A DNA stretch of 64,000 bases from Pseudaminobacter soli (ex Li et al. 2025). GTDB lineage: Bacteria > Pseudomonadota > Alphaproteobacteria > Rhizobiales > Rhizobiaceae. Under the pieces are notes generated by a model, which saw only the letters and a program-made list of their open reading frames with translations, made no database searches and had not been told where the DNA came from. Shown here one piece after another: positions 35,406 to 44,937 of this stretch. The stretch's first letter is position 1. Every line of letters starts with the position of its first letter. Made by a program: the position numbers and the translations under genes. Location of the stretch: the NCBI RefSeq assembly GCF_003012705.1, contig NZ_PXYL01000021.1:1-64000 (forward strand), in the 5' to 3' direction.

Positions 35406-36236
35406 ATGCTGACCTTGAAAAACATCCCGTTGAGCGCCTGGCTCGGCCTCATCGTCACCGGCCTGTTCGTCTTCGCCGCGGTCTTCGCGCCGTTGGTGGC
35501 GCCGTTCCCGAATGCCGAGATCGTCGGCGACGTGTGGGAGCCGATGTCGGCCGCGCACTGGCTGGGCACCGACAATCTCGGCCGTGACCTCCTCTCGCGC
35601 ATGATCTTCGGCGCCCGCACGACGATCCTGATCGCAGCGCTCGCCACGGCCCTGTCGTTCACGCTGGGCTCGATCCTCGGCTTCACCGCCGCGGTCATCG
35701 GCGGCTGGTTCGACCAGACCATGTCGCGCGGCGTCGATCTCCTGATGGCAATCCCCACGCTCATCTTCGCGCTGGTGGTGCTGTCGGTGCTTCCCGGCAA
35801 CATCGTGACGCTCATCCTTGTGATGGGCATCCTCGATTCCACCCGCGTCTACCGCCTCGCCCGCGCCGTGGCGGTCGACATCAACGTCATGGACTATGTC
35901 GAGGCCGCCAAGCTGCGCGGCGAAGGCCGCGGCTGGATCATCTTCCGCGAGATCCTGCCCAACGCGCTGTCGCCGCTGGTGGCGGAGCTTGGCCTGCGCT
36001 TCATCTTCGCCGTGCTTTTCCTTTCGGCTCTGTCCTTCCTCGGCCTCGGCGTCCAGCCGCCGGAAGCCGACTGGGGCGGCATGGTCAAGGAAAACAAGGA
36101 AGGCATCGTGTTCGGCATCCCGGCGGCGCTCATCCCTGCTGCAGCAATCGCGGTCCTGGCCATCTCGGTCAACCTCGTGGCCGACTGGATCCTCAACCGC
36201 ACCACCGATCTGAAGGGAGGCCGCGGCAATGGATAG
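35406..36236 (+). CDS. ABC transporter permease, DppC-like
   Basis: A 276-residue permease. The N-terminal OppC_N helix LSAWLGLIVTGLFVFAAVFA precedes the conserved HWLGTDNLGRDLLSRMIFGA. The EAA loop is YVEAAKLRGEGRGWIIFREI. The ATG at 35406 follows AAGGGGGACGG. Its end overlaps the ATPase gene by eight bases, so the two are translationally coupled. Confidence 0.93.
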   Translation: MLTLKNIPLSAWLGLIVTGLFVFAAVFAPLVAPFPNAEIVGDVWEPMSAAHWLGTDNLGRDLLSRMIFGARTTILIAALATALSFTLGSILGFTAAVIGGWFDQTMSRGVDLLMAIPTLIFALVVLSVLPGNIVTLILVMGILDSTRVYRLARAVAVDINVMDYVEAAKLRGEGRGWIIFREILPNALSPLVAELGLRFIFAVLFLSALSFLGLGVQPPEADWGGMVKENKEGIVFGIPAALIPAAAIAVLAISVNLVADWILNRTTDLKGGRGNG

Positions 36237-37896
36237 GCTCGCATCGCAATCCACCGGCGCATCCGAAAAGCTGCTCGACATCCGCAACCTCAAGATCGAG
36301 GCCACCGTCTATCCGCCGGGCGAAGCGCCGCGCAACATCGTCATCGTCGACGGCGTTTCGGTGTCGCTCGAGCGCGGCAAGGTCCTCGGCCTCATCGGCG
36401 AATCCGGCGCCGGCAAGTCGACGATCGGGCTGTCTTCCATGGGCTATGGCCGCGGCGGCGTGCGGATCACCGGCGGCGAGGTCATCCTCAATGGCCGCGA
36501 CATCCTGAAAGGCGGCAAGGGCGGCCTCAGGGCACTGCGCGGCCGCGAGGTCTGCTATGTCGCCCAGTCGGCGGCGGCCGCCTTCAATCCGGCCCACCGG
36601 CTGATGAAGCAGGTGGTGGAGGCCTCGCTCAAGCACGGCGTCTCCAGTCGCGCCGAGGCTGAGAAGCGCGCGGTGAACCTCTTCCGCAAGCTCAGCCTTC
36701 CGGACCCGGAAAACATCGGCAAGCGCTTCCCGCACCAGGTCTCCGGCGGCCAGCTGCAGCGCGTCATGACCGCCATGGCGCTCTGCTCCGAGCCCGACCT
36801 GATCGTCTTCGACGAGCCGACCACCGCGCTCGACGTCACCACCCAGATCGACGTTCTGGCGGCGATCAAGGAGGCGATCCGCGACACTGGCGTGGCAGCC
36901 CTCTACATCACCCACGACCTCGCCGTGGTGGCGCAGGTTGCCGACGAGATCGCCGTGCTGCGGCATGGCAAGCTGGTCGAATGGGGTGATACGCGCCAGA
37001 TCATCACCCAGCCCACGCAGGAATACACCAGCCAGCTGGTCTCGGTGCATGAGATCGCGCATGAGGAGCATGCGCCGGGCAAGGCGGCGGCGTTGTCGGT
37101 GAAAAACGTCACCGCGGCCTATGGCGGCGGCACGATCAAGGTGCTGAAGAACGTCTCGGTCGAGATTCCCGCCGGGCAGACGCTTGCCGTGGTGGGCGAA
37201 TCCGGCTCGGGCAAATCCACGCTCGGCCGCGCCATTACCGGCCTGCTGCCGCCGCTCGAAGGCAGCATCACCTTCGGCGGACGCACCCTGCCCGGACGGC
37301 TGGCCGACCGCAGCAAGGAAGACCTGCGCCAGTTGCAGATGATCTACCAGATGGCCGACGTGGCGATGAACCCGCGGCAGACGGTGGGCACCATCATCGG
37401 CCGACCGCTGGAGTTCTATTTCGGCCTGCGCGGGCGCGAGCGCGACAAGCGCGTGGCCGAACTGCTCGACAAGATCGAGATGGGCAAGGGCTTTGTCGAC
37501 CGCTACCCGGCCGAGCTCTCGGGCGGCCAGAAGCAGCGCGTCTGCATCGCCCGGGCGCTGGCGGCCAAGCCTAGCCTCATCATCTGCGACGAGGTCACCT
37601 CGGCACTCGACCCGCTGGTGGCGCATGGCATCCTTCAGCTGCTGCTCGAGCTGCAGAAGGAAGAGCAGGTCGCCTATCTCTTCATCACCCACGACCTCGC
37701 CACGGTGAAGGCCATCGCCGATTCCATCGCGGTGATGTATCGCGGCGAGATCGTGCGCTACGGGCCGAAGAGCAAGGTTCTAACGCCGCCCTTCGACGCC
37801 TATACCGACCTGCTGCTCTCCTCCGTTCCGGAGATGGAAGTCGGCTGGCTGGAGAAGGCCATCGCCGGGCGCCGCATGGAAAGCGCGGGGAACTGA
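36229..37896 (+). CDS. fused double ABC ATPase (DppD-DppF type)
   Basis: A 555-residue protein containing both nucleotide-binding domains. The first has Walker A GESGAGKST, signature VSGGQLQRV and Walker B LIVFDEPTTALD. The second has GESGSGKST, LSGGQKQRV and LIICDEVTSALD. In the second Walker B the catalytic glutamate is retained (CDEV). It lacks the long oligopeptide-binding C-terminal tail after the first domain. It energises the adjacent permeases. No partner ATPase is needed. Confidence 0.94.
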   Translation: MDRLASQSTGASEKLLDIRNLKIEATVYPPGEAPRNIVIVDGVSVSLERGKVLGLIGESGAGKSTIGLSSMGYGRGGVRITGGEVILNGRDILKGGKGGLRALRGREVCYVAQSAAAAFNPAHRLMKQVVEASLKHGVSSRAEAEKRAVNLFRKLSLPDPENIGKRFPHQVSGGQLQRVMTAMALCSEPDLIVFDEPTTALDVTTQIDVLAAIKEAIRDTGVAALYITHDLAVVAQVADEIAVLRHGKLVEWGDTRQIITQPTQEYTSQLVSVHEIAHEEHAPGKAAALSVKNVTAAYGGGTIKVLKNVSVEIPAGQTLAVVGESGSGKSTLGRAITGLLPPLEGSITFGGRTLPGRLADRSKEDLRQLQMIYQMADVAMNPRQTVGTIIGRPLEFYFGLRGRERDKRVAELLDKIEMGKGFVDRYPAELSGGQKQRVCIARALAAKPSLIICDEVTSALDPLVAHGILQLLLELQKEEQVAYLFITHDLATVKAIADSIAVMYRGEIVRYGPKSKVLTPPFDAYTDLLLSSVPEMEVGWLEKAIAGRRMESAGN

Positions 37897-37975
37897 CCCG
37901 GGCGGACACTTCGTCGCGCGTCGATCTCCAACGCGCGGCAGACTACCTAACCACTTGAATCTACGTATCATCCTT

Positions 37976-38010
37976 CCCGAGAATCGGTTCCGGTTCTCGG
38001 GATTTCTTTT
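37976..38010 (+). terminator. rho-independent-like terminator after the ABC transporter genes
   Basis: CCCGAGAA (37976-37983) pairs with TTCTCGGG (37994-38001) around a ten-base loop and is followed by a T-rich tail, ATTTCTTTT. It lies 80 bases past the ATPase stop and 16 bases before the phosphodiesterase gene, so it probably limits read-through into that gene. Confidence 0.7.
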
Positions 38011-38025
38011 AAGCCGGAGGGGCCC

Positions 38026-38865
38026 ATGGCGCTGAAAAACAGATTGTTGCTCATCATTCTCGACGGCGTTCCCTATCGCAACTGGCGCCGGCTGTTCGGC
38101 AATCTCGAAGGCTGGGTGCAGTCGGGCGATGCGCGCGTGTGGAAGATGCGCTCGGTGCTGCCCTCCACCTCGGCCTGCTGCTATGCCTCCATCCACACCG
38201 GCGTGTCGCCGCAGGTGCACGGCATCCTTTCCAACGAGAACCGTTTCAGGGTCGAGCAGCCCGACCTGTTCTCGGAAATATCGAAGGCCGGCGGCAAGAC
38301 CGGCGCGGTGACCCATTCCTACTGGTCGGAATTCTTCAACCGCTATCCCTTCGACCTCGTCGAAGACATGGAATATGACGAGCCCCGCGGTCCGATCACC
38401 CACGGCCGCTTCCACACCATGACCGGCTACAACCACAAGAACCAGATGACGCCGAGCGATGTCGACCTCTTCGCCACGCTCACCATGCTGACCAAGCGCC
38501 ACGGCATCGACTACGGCATCCTGCACACCTGCACGCTGGATTCCATGGGCCATCGCTACGGCCACGACTGCATCGAGATGGACCATGCCTGCTACGCCAT
38601 GGACGGTATGCTGGCGGCCTTCCTGCCGAAATGGCTGGAGGCCGGCTACGAAGTGATCGTCACCGCCGACCACGGCCAGACCGACCGCGGTCACCATGGC
38701 GGCCACGAAGACGACCAGCAGGATTTTGCGCTCTATTATTTCGGCCGTGGCGAAGGCCCCGAGAGTGGGGCTTTACTCGACCAGTTGCAGCTCGCACCGA
38801 CGGTGCTTAGCCGGCTCGGCGTGGAAATTCCGGTGTCGATGAAGGCCAGGCCGTTCTTGGGATAG
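38026..38865 (+). CDS. alkaline-phosphatase-superfamily phosphodiesterase/nucleotide pyrophosphatase
   Basis: A 279-residue type I phosphodiesterase. Metal and nucleophile sites appear in LLLIILDGVPYRNW, VLPSTSACCYASIHTG with a Ser/Thr nucleophile, DSMGHRYGHDC, and VTADHGQTDRGHHGG. There is no signal peptide, so it is cytoplasmic. It is shorter than typical NPP enzymes (350-400). It follows the ABC transporter across a hairpin and may act on an imported phosphorus-containing ligand, although this is inference from position only. A GGAGG site precedes the ATG. Confidence 0.85.
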   Translation: MALKNRLLLIILDGVPYRNWRRLFGNLEGWVQSGDARVWKMRSVLPSTSACCYASIHTGVSPQVHGILSNENRFRVEQPDLFSEISKAGGKTGAVTHSYWSEFFNRYPFDLVEDMEYDEPRGPITHGRFHTMTGYNHKNQMTPSDVDLFATLTMLTKRHGIDYGILHTCTLDSMGHRYGHDCIEMDHACYAMDGMLAAFLPKWLEAGYEVIVTADHGQTDRGHHGGHEDDQQDFALYYFGRGEGPESGALLDQLQLAPTVLSRLGVEIPVSMKARPFLG

Positions 38866-39074
38866 GCTGCACGGCGCACGGCCGGCCCTTTTCGTCATCC
38901 TCGGGCAGGTTTCTACCGAGATCGACATCTGTTGACTGTGGACATTTGACAGGGTGAAGTTCGCACCCTCACAGCGCGCCGCGCCGGGCGCAGATGATAT
39001 CTACGTTTACGCTGTAGCCCTCTAGAATGAGGACCGGAACGATATCGGTCGCGATTGAGTTGAGACCTTTTGCT

Positions 39075-40349
39075 ATGCAGTTGACACGCCTTGAGCTTTA
39101 TAAACGGGTCTGCGACAGACCGCTCAGCAAAGTTGCACCGGAGCTTGGAATTTCCGGCACTGTGCTGGCCGCCATCTGCAAACGATACCAAATTCCTTAT
39201 CCCGGATCGGGGTACTGGACTCGCAAGTCCCTCGGGCTTCCGGCAGAGCTGCCTACGTTGCCAGAGGCGTCCGATGAGACCATCGAGATCATGCCGTCAG
39301 TCGCTAAGCCGCGAAAAAAGCGAACGCTGGAAGAAGGCTCCGTGCGCAAGCCAAAGCCCGATGCGAAACTCCGCCGTCCGGCACGTCACCCGCTGCTTTT
39401 TGGTGTCGAAGAACATTTGCGAAAAACGCGAGACGTCAAAAACGGCGAATTCCTCAGACCCTACAAGAGGATCCTGCCAGACCTGGTATCATCAGAAACA
39501 GCGTTGCTGCGCGCACTCTCAACCGCTAACGACCTATACTTGGCGCTCGACGAACAAGGGTATCGGGTTCACATCGCTCAGGCTGCCGATAATCTGCATC
39601 GCATCCATGTCAGGGAACAAGAGGTGGAGCGAAAGGATCGCAGATACGGCCGCGACCACTCAGGAAGCATCTGGGCTCCGGACCGACCGACTGTCTTTTA
39701 TATCGACAAGGTGCCAATAGGCCTCGCTCTCACGGAAATGACCGAGAGAGTGACGATGCGATACCTCAATGGTGATTACCATCGTGAGGACAGCAGCCTA
39801 ATACGATCAGCCAAATCTTGGCAGCTGACGCACTCCTGGACAACAGAGCAGGACATGCCCTGCGGGCGTTTTCGAATCGTTGCCTACTCACCCAAAAAAG
39901 GCGTCGATTGGTCTGTCAGCTGGCAGGAAACGGAGCAGCAGTTGCTTGGCACACTGATCCCAAGAATCGTCGAGACGTTAAGGGCGTCCAAGAACAATCT
40001 GCGACGCCTCATGGACGCCGAGGATGCGGCGGAGGCGAAGAGAAAAAGGGAGCGGGAGGAAGAGTGGGCGCGCTATGAAAGGCGGGAGGATGCCCGAAAG
40101 ACGGCTCAGGCTCTCACCGATAGCCGTCAACAACTTGCGGAAATTATCGAGAGGTGGGGAAGAGCGATGACCGTAGAGCGCTTCTTTGCGGATGCGGAAG
40201 AGCGCCTGAAGAATACGAATGACGAGCGTCGGCAGCGCCTAGAGGAGCGTCTAACACTTGCCAGGGCAATGATGGAAAGCGTAGATCCGCTGGACTTCAT
40301 AGAAGGCTGGGTAGCCCCGGAGGAGAGACACCGTCCAAAGTTCCTCTAG
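39075..40349 (+). CDS. hypothetical protein with N-terminal HTH-like segment
   Basis: A 424-residue protein. The N-terminus (MQLTRLELYKRVCDRPLSKV, then APELGISGTVLAAICKRY) matches a recurrent family whose first about 60 residues look like a helix-turn-helix and are followed by a P-rich GYW motif (PYPGSGYW). The middle is basic and Pro-rich. The C-terminal third is a long charged helix (EAKRKREREEEWARYERRED). The ATG at 39075 fits the family N-terminus; an ATG at 39027 is also in frame. It is found in many mobile islands with no known function. It marks the start of the accessory region here. Confidence 0.65.
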   Translation: MQLTRLELYKRVCDRPLSKVAPELGISGTVLAAICKRYQIPYPGSGYWTRKSLGLPAELPTLPEASDETIEIMPSVAKPRKKRTLEEGSVRKPKPDAKLRRPARHPLLFGVEEHLRKTRDVKNGEFLRPYKRILPDLVSSETALLRALSTANDLYLALDEQGYRVHIAQAADNLHRIHVREQEVERKDRRYGRDHSGSIWAPDRPTVFYIDKVPIGLALTEMTERVTMRYLNGDYHREDSSLIRSAKSWQLTHSWTTEQDMPCGRFRIVAYSPKKGVDWSVSWQETEQQLLGTLIPRIVETLRASKNNLRRLMDAEDAAEAKRKREREEEWARYERREDARKTAQALTDSRQQLAEIIERWGRAMTVERFFADAEERLKNTNDERRQRLEERLTLARAMMESVDPLDFIEGWVAPEERHRPKFL

Positions 40350-40790
40350 GCAGTTTCGGTTGCCGGAATTGCGCGCGTGCTAACCCAGAGACATAAAAAT
40401 GAAGAGCACCAGAAAAATCAACATCACGCCACCAGGAAAGGCAGACCGACCGGCTCGCACAGAACATTCGGTACGTGCTCGGAGGAAGTGTTTCGATTGT
40501 TCTGGCAGGTGGCCCAAGTGGGCTAGACGATTTCGTCTTACGCACCACCGGCATTTAGGCGTGCTCGCCCCGCTCAGGGCGCGCTACAGGCATCCCAAGC
40601 TCACATGAACAATCGCAGCGCACGCCGTCGCGGGTTCGGAACATTCTGAGGCAGCAACGGGCCGTTAGCTGCCTGTCCGGTCCCGGGTGACGATAAGCGA
40701 CTTGCCGTCATTCTTTCGACTGGGCTAGCTTTACGGCCGCCAGTGCGGCGACGAAGGTTGCGGAACAGCTATCGAATTCCGAATACCGGC
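40350..40790. other. 441-base gap without a recognisable gene
   Basis: The space between two convergent genes holds only short out-of-context reading frames with no recognisable product and no clear repeat or RNA. Nothing could be supported here. Confidence 0.5.
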
Positions 40791-41642
40791 TTAGGCGACA
40801 ATCGCTGGATAATCTTCTGGTGGTGCTATCAAGCCTGCCAGACCTTTCTCAATCAGCTTTGCTCTTGCCGCCCTTGCGAATGCACTGTTCGGCATGGTCA
40901 GGGCCGTGATGGCTTTCCGCTGATCTTCGACCGGAATCGCATCGGCTGCTTCTTCAAAACTGTTCGCTGCTTCGATCGACTTCAATAGCGTTTCCACGCG
41001 ATCGTTCACGTCCCGCATGACGTCCTGCCGAGCTTCCAGGATATCAGGCAGATTTAGGGCATAGTGCCGGATGCTTGCTTTGACGCGCTTCTTCCCCGTT
41101 CCGACACATGTGATGGACGGCCTCATTCGTCCATCGGACCCGACGTCGATCAAAGATACGTCTTTCCGACATACCGGATCCAGCAAGAGCGGCACCTCAT
41201 TCTTTGTGCAGCGATCATCCCAGATAGCGATCGGGCTGCCATCCACGAGAGGAAACCAACTGGATTTTCCGACAACTTCGCCTGTTTCCTCATCCGTGCT
41301 CGGGCGATTGGATCGCTCTGCCGAGTAGCGAAAATTGTCCCAGTCGAACGCTAGCCAGGGGTAACCTTCGTCTTTGACGGTCTCGGACCGCTGAGCTTCC
41401 GACTTGGGTCGAAAGTGATCGACATCATAAGGAGACTGAGGCCCCTTTGCTTCTGAATACCAGCATTTGCCGTATGACATAGCTCTCAGATGGCGCTTAA
41501 AAGCGCGCCAGATGTGCGACTTCTTCTTGATGAAGGCTACACGTTGATCTGCAGGCAGCATTTCCAGTTGAACTTGCGCTCGCTCTGCAACCTTCAGTAA
41601 TTTTTTGGGGATCAGATTCGGATCTCGCTTCACGAATATCAA
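40791..41642 (-). CDS. ptuB: Septu nuclease PtuB (HNH)
   Basis: A 283-residue HNH endonuclease of the AAA-associated TIGR02646-like group. The ββα-metal region is KCWYSEAKGPQSPYDVDHFR with the catalytic-type His in DVDHFRPK (73-80), followed by FDWDNFRYSAERSN and LLLDPVCRKD. The first CxxC pair is Cys60-Trp-Tyr-Ser63, so the second Cys is Ser, a variant I recall in this family. Its start overlaps the ptuA stop by four bases (ATGA). With PtuA it forms the Septu anti-phage system, in which PtuA ATPase controls PtuB nuclease. It is the last gene of the restriction operon. Confidence 0.85.
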   Translation of the reverse strand: MIFVKRDPNLIPKKLLKVAERAQVQLEMLPADQRVAFIKKKSHIWRAFKRHLRAMSYGKCWYSEAKGPQSPYDVDHFRPKSEAQRSETVKDEGYPWLAFDWDNFRYSAERSNRPSTDEETGEVVGKSSWFPLVDGSPIAIWDDRCTKNEVPLLLDPVCRKDVSLIDVGSDGRMRPSITCVGTGKKRVKASIRHYALNLPDILEARQDVMRDVNDRVETLLKSIEAANSFEEAADAIPVEDQRKAITALTMPNSAFARAARAKLIEKGLAGLIAPPEDYPAIVA

Positions 41643-43282
41643 TGCGGGCGCTCCGGTTGCTCCGAGAGCGACTGGACTAGTGCTTGCATTGCACGGCGGC
41701 GTTTTTCGATCTGCTCTTGAGTCATTGGAGGACGATCCGCATATTTGTAGTCGTGCACGGCCTTGAGGAAATCATCGTAAAGTGGGTCCCGGCTCTCGTG
41801 CAGAAATCCCAGCCGGTCGAGTTTGTCGTTCAGTTCGATCAGCATACGCTCCTGCTTCTCGGAACGTTCTTCGATCCTCGCCAGCGTGTTCCGTTCATCG
41901 ATCTGTTTCTGCGTTTCCGGGTCCAAGGTTGTTGGGAGGCCGAATATCTCTGTCAGTGTAGATGTGAAGCCCAAGCCCCGTGGATCGGCGTAGGGCTCCG
42001 CGACTTTGATCTGCCCATCGTCCGCCGTCTGCATGACACGCACTTCTTTCTTCGTGAGCGCCGCAATCGTTAGGGGGTTGTGAGTCGTCATGATGATCTG
42101 GCACTTGTCCTCATCCGCCGCGACTTCAGTCCATTCTTGGATCAGGTCGAGATAGGAGAGCTGCCAGGCGGGGTTGAGGTGAGTGTCAGGCTCGTCGAGT
42201 AGGAATAGCGCTTCCTTGCCTCGCGAGACACGGATCAGGCCGAGAACCATAAGTAGCTGCCGCTCACCATCTGACAGGTCTGAGAAGCCGATGTCCCCGC
42301 TCTCATCGTCCTTGCGAGTGACCCAGACCAGAATCTCCCGGAAAAGGTCGGAAATATCGGCAGCTTCCAGCGCCGCGAACAAATCTTGATCGTCACCAAA
42401 CGGTTGAGCAAACCGCGCCAAAGCTTTCTGATCGCGTAAGAAACAGGCCAATTGCGCTTCGGTTTTGGCCTTGCTGCGATAGTCGTCGACAACCTTGCCA
42501 GTCACGGCAAGCGGATAGAACGCCAGCGACTGAAGGGCCCTTGCACAATCCCCGGCGGGTCCTTTTGCCCCCCAGAGGTCCCGCGCCTGCTCTTCCAGTT
42601 CCTCGTATGGACGCCGCCCTCTCGAGCTGGGAACTGTCGAAGACAGCTGCCTTTTCCAGTTGGAATGATTGAACCAAGAAGGTTCTTTGAAATGAGCCAG
42701 TGCCGAATGAAATCCGGTAATGCCAAGCTTCTCGCTTAGTAGCTCCGAAACGTCTTTCTTTCTGCCCGGCTTGGCGAAGTGGGCGAGAAGGGCAAAGACA
42801 CCGTGAATAGGGCGGCAGTAGAACAGCCGCCGCGCGGATCGCGCCCTCTCATATGCGCTAACATCCCGGTCCTGATTGATCACCCCGTAGTATCTTGCCT
42901 GATGATCATCGAAGAGCTTTTCCAGTCGACGGCTGGTCCCCGAATAATAGCCAAAAACCAGGTCGGGAAAGAGAGATTCCTTATTGAGGTTGAACTGCCG
43001 GGAGCTCATTGGCTCCCCATCCACCACAAAAAGTGTGGTTCCTTCCCTGTTGTGGATTCGGACCTTGTGGTACCTGATCACATAGTCAATTTCGAACGTG
43101 AATTTGACGCTCCCGGATGGCACGTCAACCTGCCTGAAAATCTGGACAATGGCTTCGATCAGGTTCGACTTGCCGGAACCATTTTCGCCAATGACAACCG
43201 AGGTCAGGCAGCCTTCGTGAAAGTCCACCTCGACAGCGCGCAAATTGCGGAAACCATCGATGAAAACACGATCTATTCGCAT
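41639..43282 (-). CDS. ptuA: Septu ATPase PtuA
   Basis: A 547-residue ABC/SMC-type ATPase of the AAA_15/AAA_21 class. Walker A is GENGSGKSN (32-40), the signature motif is LSDGERQ (336-342), Walker B is LFLLDEPDTHLNP (359-371) and the H-loop is TTHNP (399-403). The C-terminus is a charged coiled region without a TOPRIM domain, unlike OLD nucleases. Its ATG shares one base with the hsdS stop (TGATG), so it is coupled to the restriction operon. It overlaps ptuB by four bases. Confidence 0.88.
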   Translation of the reverse strand: MRIDRVFIDGFRNLRAVEVDFHEGCLTSVVIGENGSGKSNLIEAIVQIFRQVDVPSGSVKFTFEIDYVIRYHKVRIHNREGTTLFVVDGEPMSSRQFNLNKESLFPDLVFGYYSGTSRRLEKLFDDHQARYYGVINQDRDVSAYERARSARRLFYCRPIHGVFALLAHFAKPGRKKDVSELLSEKLGITGFHSALAHFKEPSWFNHSNWKRQLSSTVPSSRGRRPYEELEEQARDLWGAKGPAGDCARALQSLAFYPLAVTGKVVDDYRSKAKTEAQLACFLRDQKALARFAQPFGDDQDLFAALEAADISDLFREILVWVTRKDDESGDIGFSDLSDGERQLLMVLGLIRVSRGKEALFLLDEPDTHLNPAWQLSYLDLIQEWTEVAADEDKCQIIMTTHNPLTIAALTKKEVRVMQTADDGQIKVAEPYADPRGLGFTSTLTEIFGLPTTLDPETQKQIDERNTLARIEERSEKQERMLIELNDKLDRLGFLHESRDPLYDDFLKAVHDYKYADRPPMTQEQIEKRRRAMQALVQSLSEQPERPH

Positions 43283-44937
43283 CAGGCAGCCTTCAGCCGT
43301 TTGGTGTCGTCAACGATGTGGCCGTTGTCGATTTCCCAAGCGAGCTGCTTATAGAAATCGGCAACCGGCAGATCCGCGAACTTGAACAACGCCTGCGGAT
43401 CACCGATCTTCTTCGCCTTGAGCAAATTTGCCAGGTACGGCTTTTTCCAAACATCATCATCGCGTCGGCTTTTGCTCATGACCGATTTCCTTGCCCATGC
43501 AGACTCTTGTATTTTAACTGTTACAGGGGAGACTTCGTTTCCGGAGTCCACGAATACAGGTCTGACTACCTGCTTGCGCGGGCGGCCACGCTTGCCTATC
43601 GGCAAACTGCTCTCGGCTTCTTTCCCTGCCGCGATCCGCGTTAGGAGCTTGGCCGCAGGTTCGTCGTTTGGGTCTTGTGGGACGAGGTTACCTCGGAAGG
43701 CTTTGGCGAGGATGCCAGCGTCAAGTTTGGGAAGCAGGCGTGCGGCAGTTGCGTGATCGGCTGCCATGCGGTCAAGCCAGCCAAAGGCGGACTCAATGCG
43801 GTGAACGACTTCGGCCTGCTCTTCGATGGTGGGCAGGAAGAAACTGAAGGACTTCAGCTGCTTCAGTGATATCCTTGGTCGGGTAGCGCCGTGTACGGAA
43901 TCTTTCAAAATCTCATACGTCTGCGGCGCAGCTAAACGGTACATCAAATACGAGGGCAAGCACCGATCCACTTTCGGGCGAACACAGAAGCAGTCTGCCT
44001 TGTTTATGGCGGCAGTGGGAAGGTCGCCTGGGAACCTGCACACTCGGATTTCTTCGGCGATGAAAGACGAAAAGAGTACGTCATCCGCCTGCAGGGTATG
44101 CCGCTTCAAACCTTCGTACTTCTTCCCTGAAATGTAAGTTTCCTTGTCCCGGATGAAGGTGAGGCTATCAATGTTTTCCAGCCTGACAACGCGTACACCC
44201 TTATCGACGTAGTCTGCGGATTTCAGGTTCGAACCGAAGGGACCGTCAAAGGTTGCGTCGGCGACCTCTTCAACAGTGACTTCTTTCCATTCGCCATTTT
44301 TGCGATCGGCCCGCCAATCTTTCGTCAATTCACGGTCCGCTGCCAGCGCCAAAAGGCGCTTCTTGTAGCGGGCGATGAGGTTAGGGATGCGGTCGAGTTC
44401 TTTGCGGGCGCGGGCGGTGCGTGTGGTCAGGCTGTCCACCTTCATCACAATCCGCCGCTGTTCAGCCAGCGGAGCGAGCGGGATATGGTGTTCTTTCAAC
44501 CAGTCTGCTGGAACCCTTTGCTGGCCAACGGCACCCGACATGACGGTCTGGGCGTCGTCCCGAAATGACTGCTGGCGGACGTACCGCCACAGGTACTCGG
44601 GCTCAATCGCACCGTAGCTGCGGAAGACATGGAATTCGGTCGAACCAATGCCGGTGGCGTTAGTAAGATAACGAGCGACTGCCGACTTGCCGTTCTCCAT
44701 AGACGGCGTGATCTTTGCGAAGATAACGTCCCCGTCACGGAAATGCGTGAAGCCCTTCGAGACTTCGCTATAAGGCCGGTCAACTGGAGCGGCGATTGTG
44801 CCGGATACCTCGTCGACAGCGGCCATTGGGACGAACGATACCAGATCATCGCCATTTAGATCGACGCTCTTGCGCGGGTTTACCTCAGCCAGATCGCTGA
44901 TCGGCACTTGGACCCAGGTTTCGGGAAGCTCACTCAT
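43282..44937 (-). CDS. hsdS: type I restriction-modification specificity subunit
   Basis: A 551-residue HsdS that recognises the bipartite DNA target. Two target-recognition domains lie at about 1-155 and 205-370. Their conserved helical spacers are PLAEQRRIVMKVDSLTTRTA and TIEEQAEVVHRIESAFGWLD. Standard HsdS sequence ends near residue 440 (NLVPQDPNDEPAAKLLTRI). About 105 further residues follow, beginning with an AT-hook-like KRGRPRKQ (449-456 region) and ending in a helical segment. Its start overlaps the GIY-YIG stop by four bases and its stop overlaps ptuA. Confidence 0.92.
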   Translation of the reverse strand: MSELPETWVQVPISDLAEVNPRKSVDLNGDDLVSFVPMAAVDEVSGTIAAPVDRPYSEVSKGFTHFRDGDVIFAKITPSMENGKSAVARYLTNATGIGSTEFHVFRSYGAIEPEYLWRYVRQQSFRDDAQTVMSGAVGQQRVPADWLKEHHIPLAPLAEQRRIVMKVDSLTTRTARARKELDRIPNLIARYKKRLLALAADRELTKDWRADRKNGEWKEVTVEEVADATFDGPFGSNLKSADYVDKGVRVVRLENIDSLTFIRDKETYISGKKYEGLKRHTLQADDVLFSSFIAEEIRVCRFPGDLPTAAINKADCFCVRPKVDRCLPSYLMYRLAAPQTYEILKDSVHGATRPRISLKQLKSFSFFLPTIEEQAEVVHRIESAFGWLDRMAADHATAARLLPKLDAGILAKAFRGNLVPQDPNDEPAAKLLTRIAAGKEAESSLPIGKRGRPRKQVVRPVFVDSGNEVSPVTVKIQESAWARKSVMSKSRRDDDVWKKPYLANLLKAKKIGDPQALFKFADLPVADFYKQLAWEIDNGHIVDDTKRLKAA

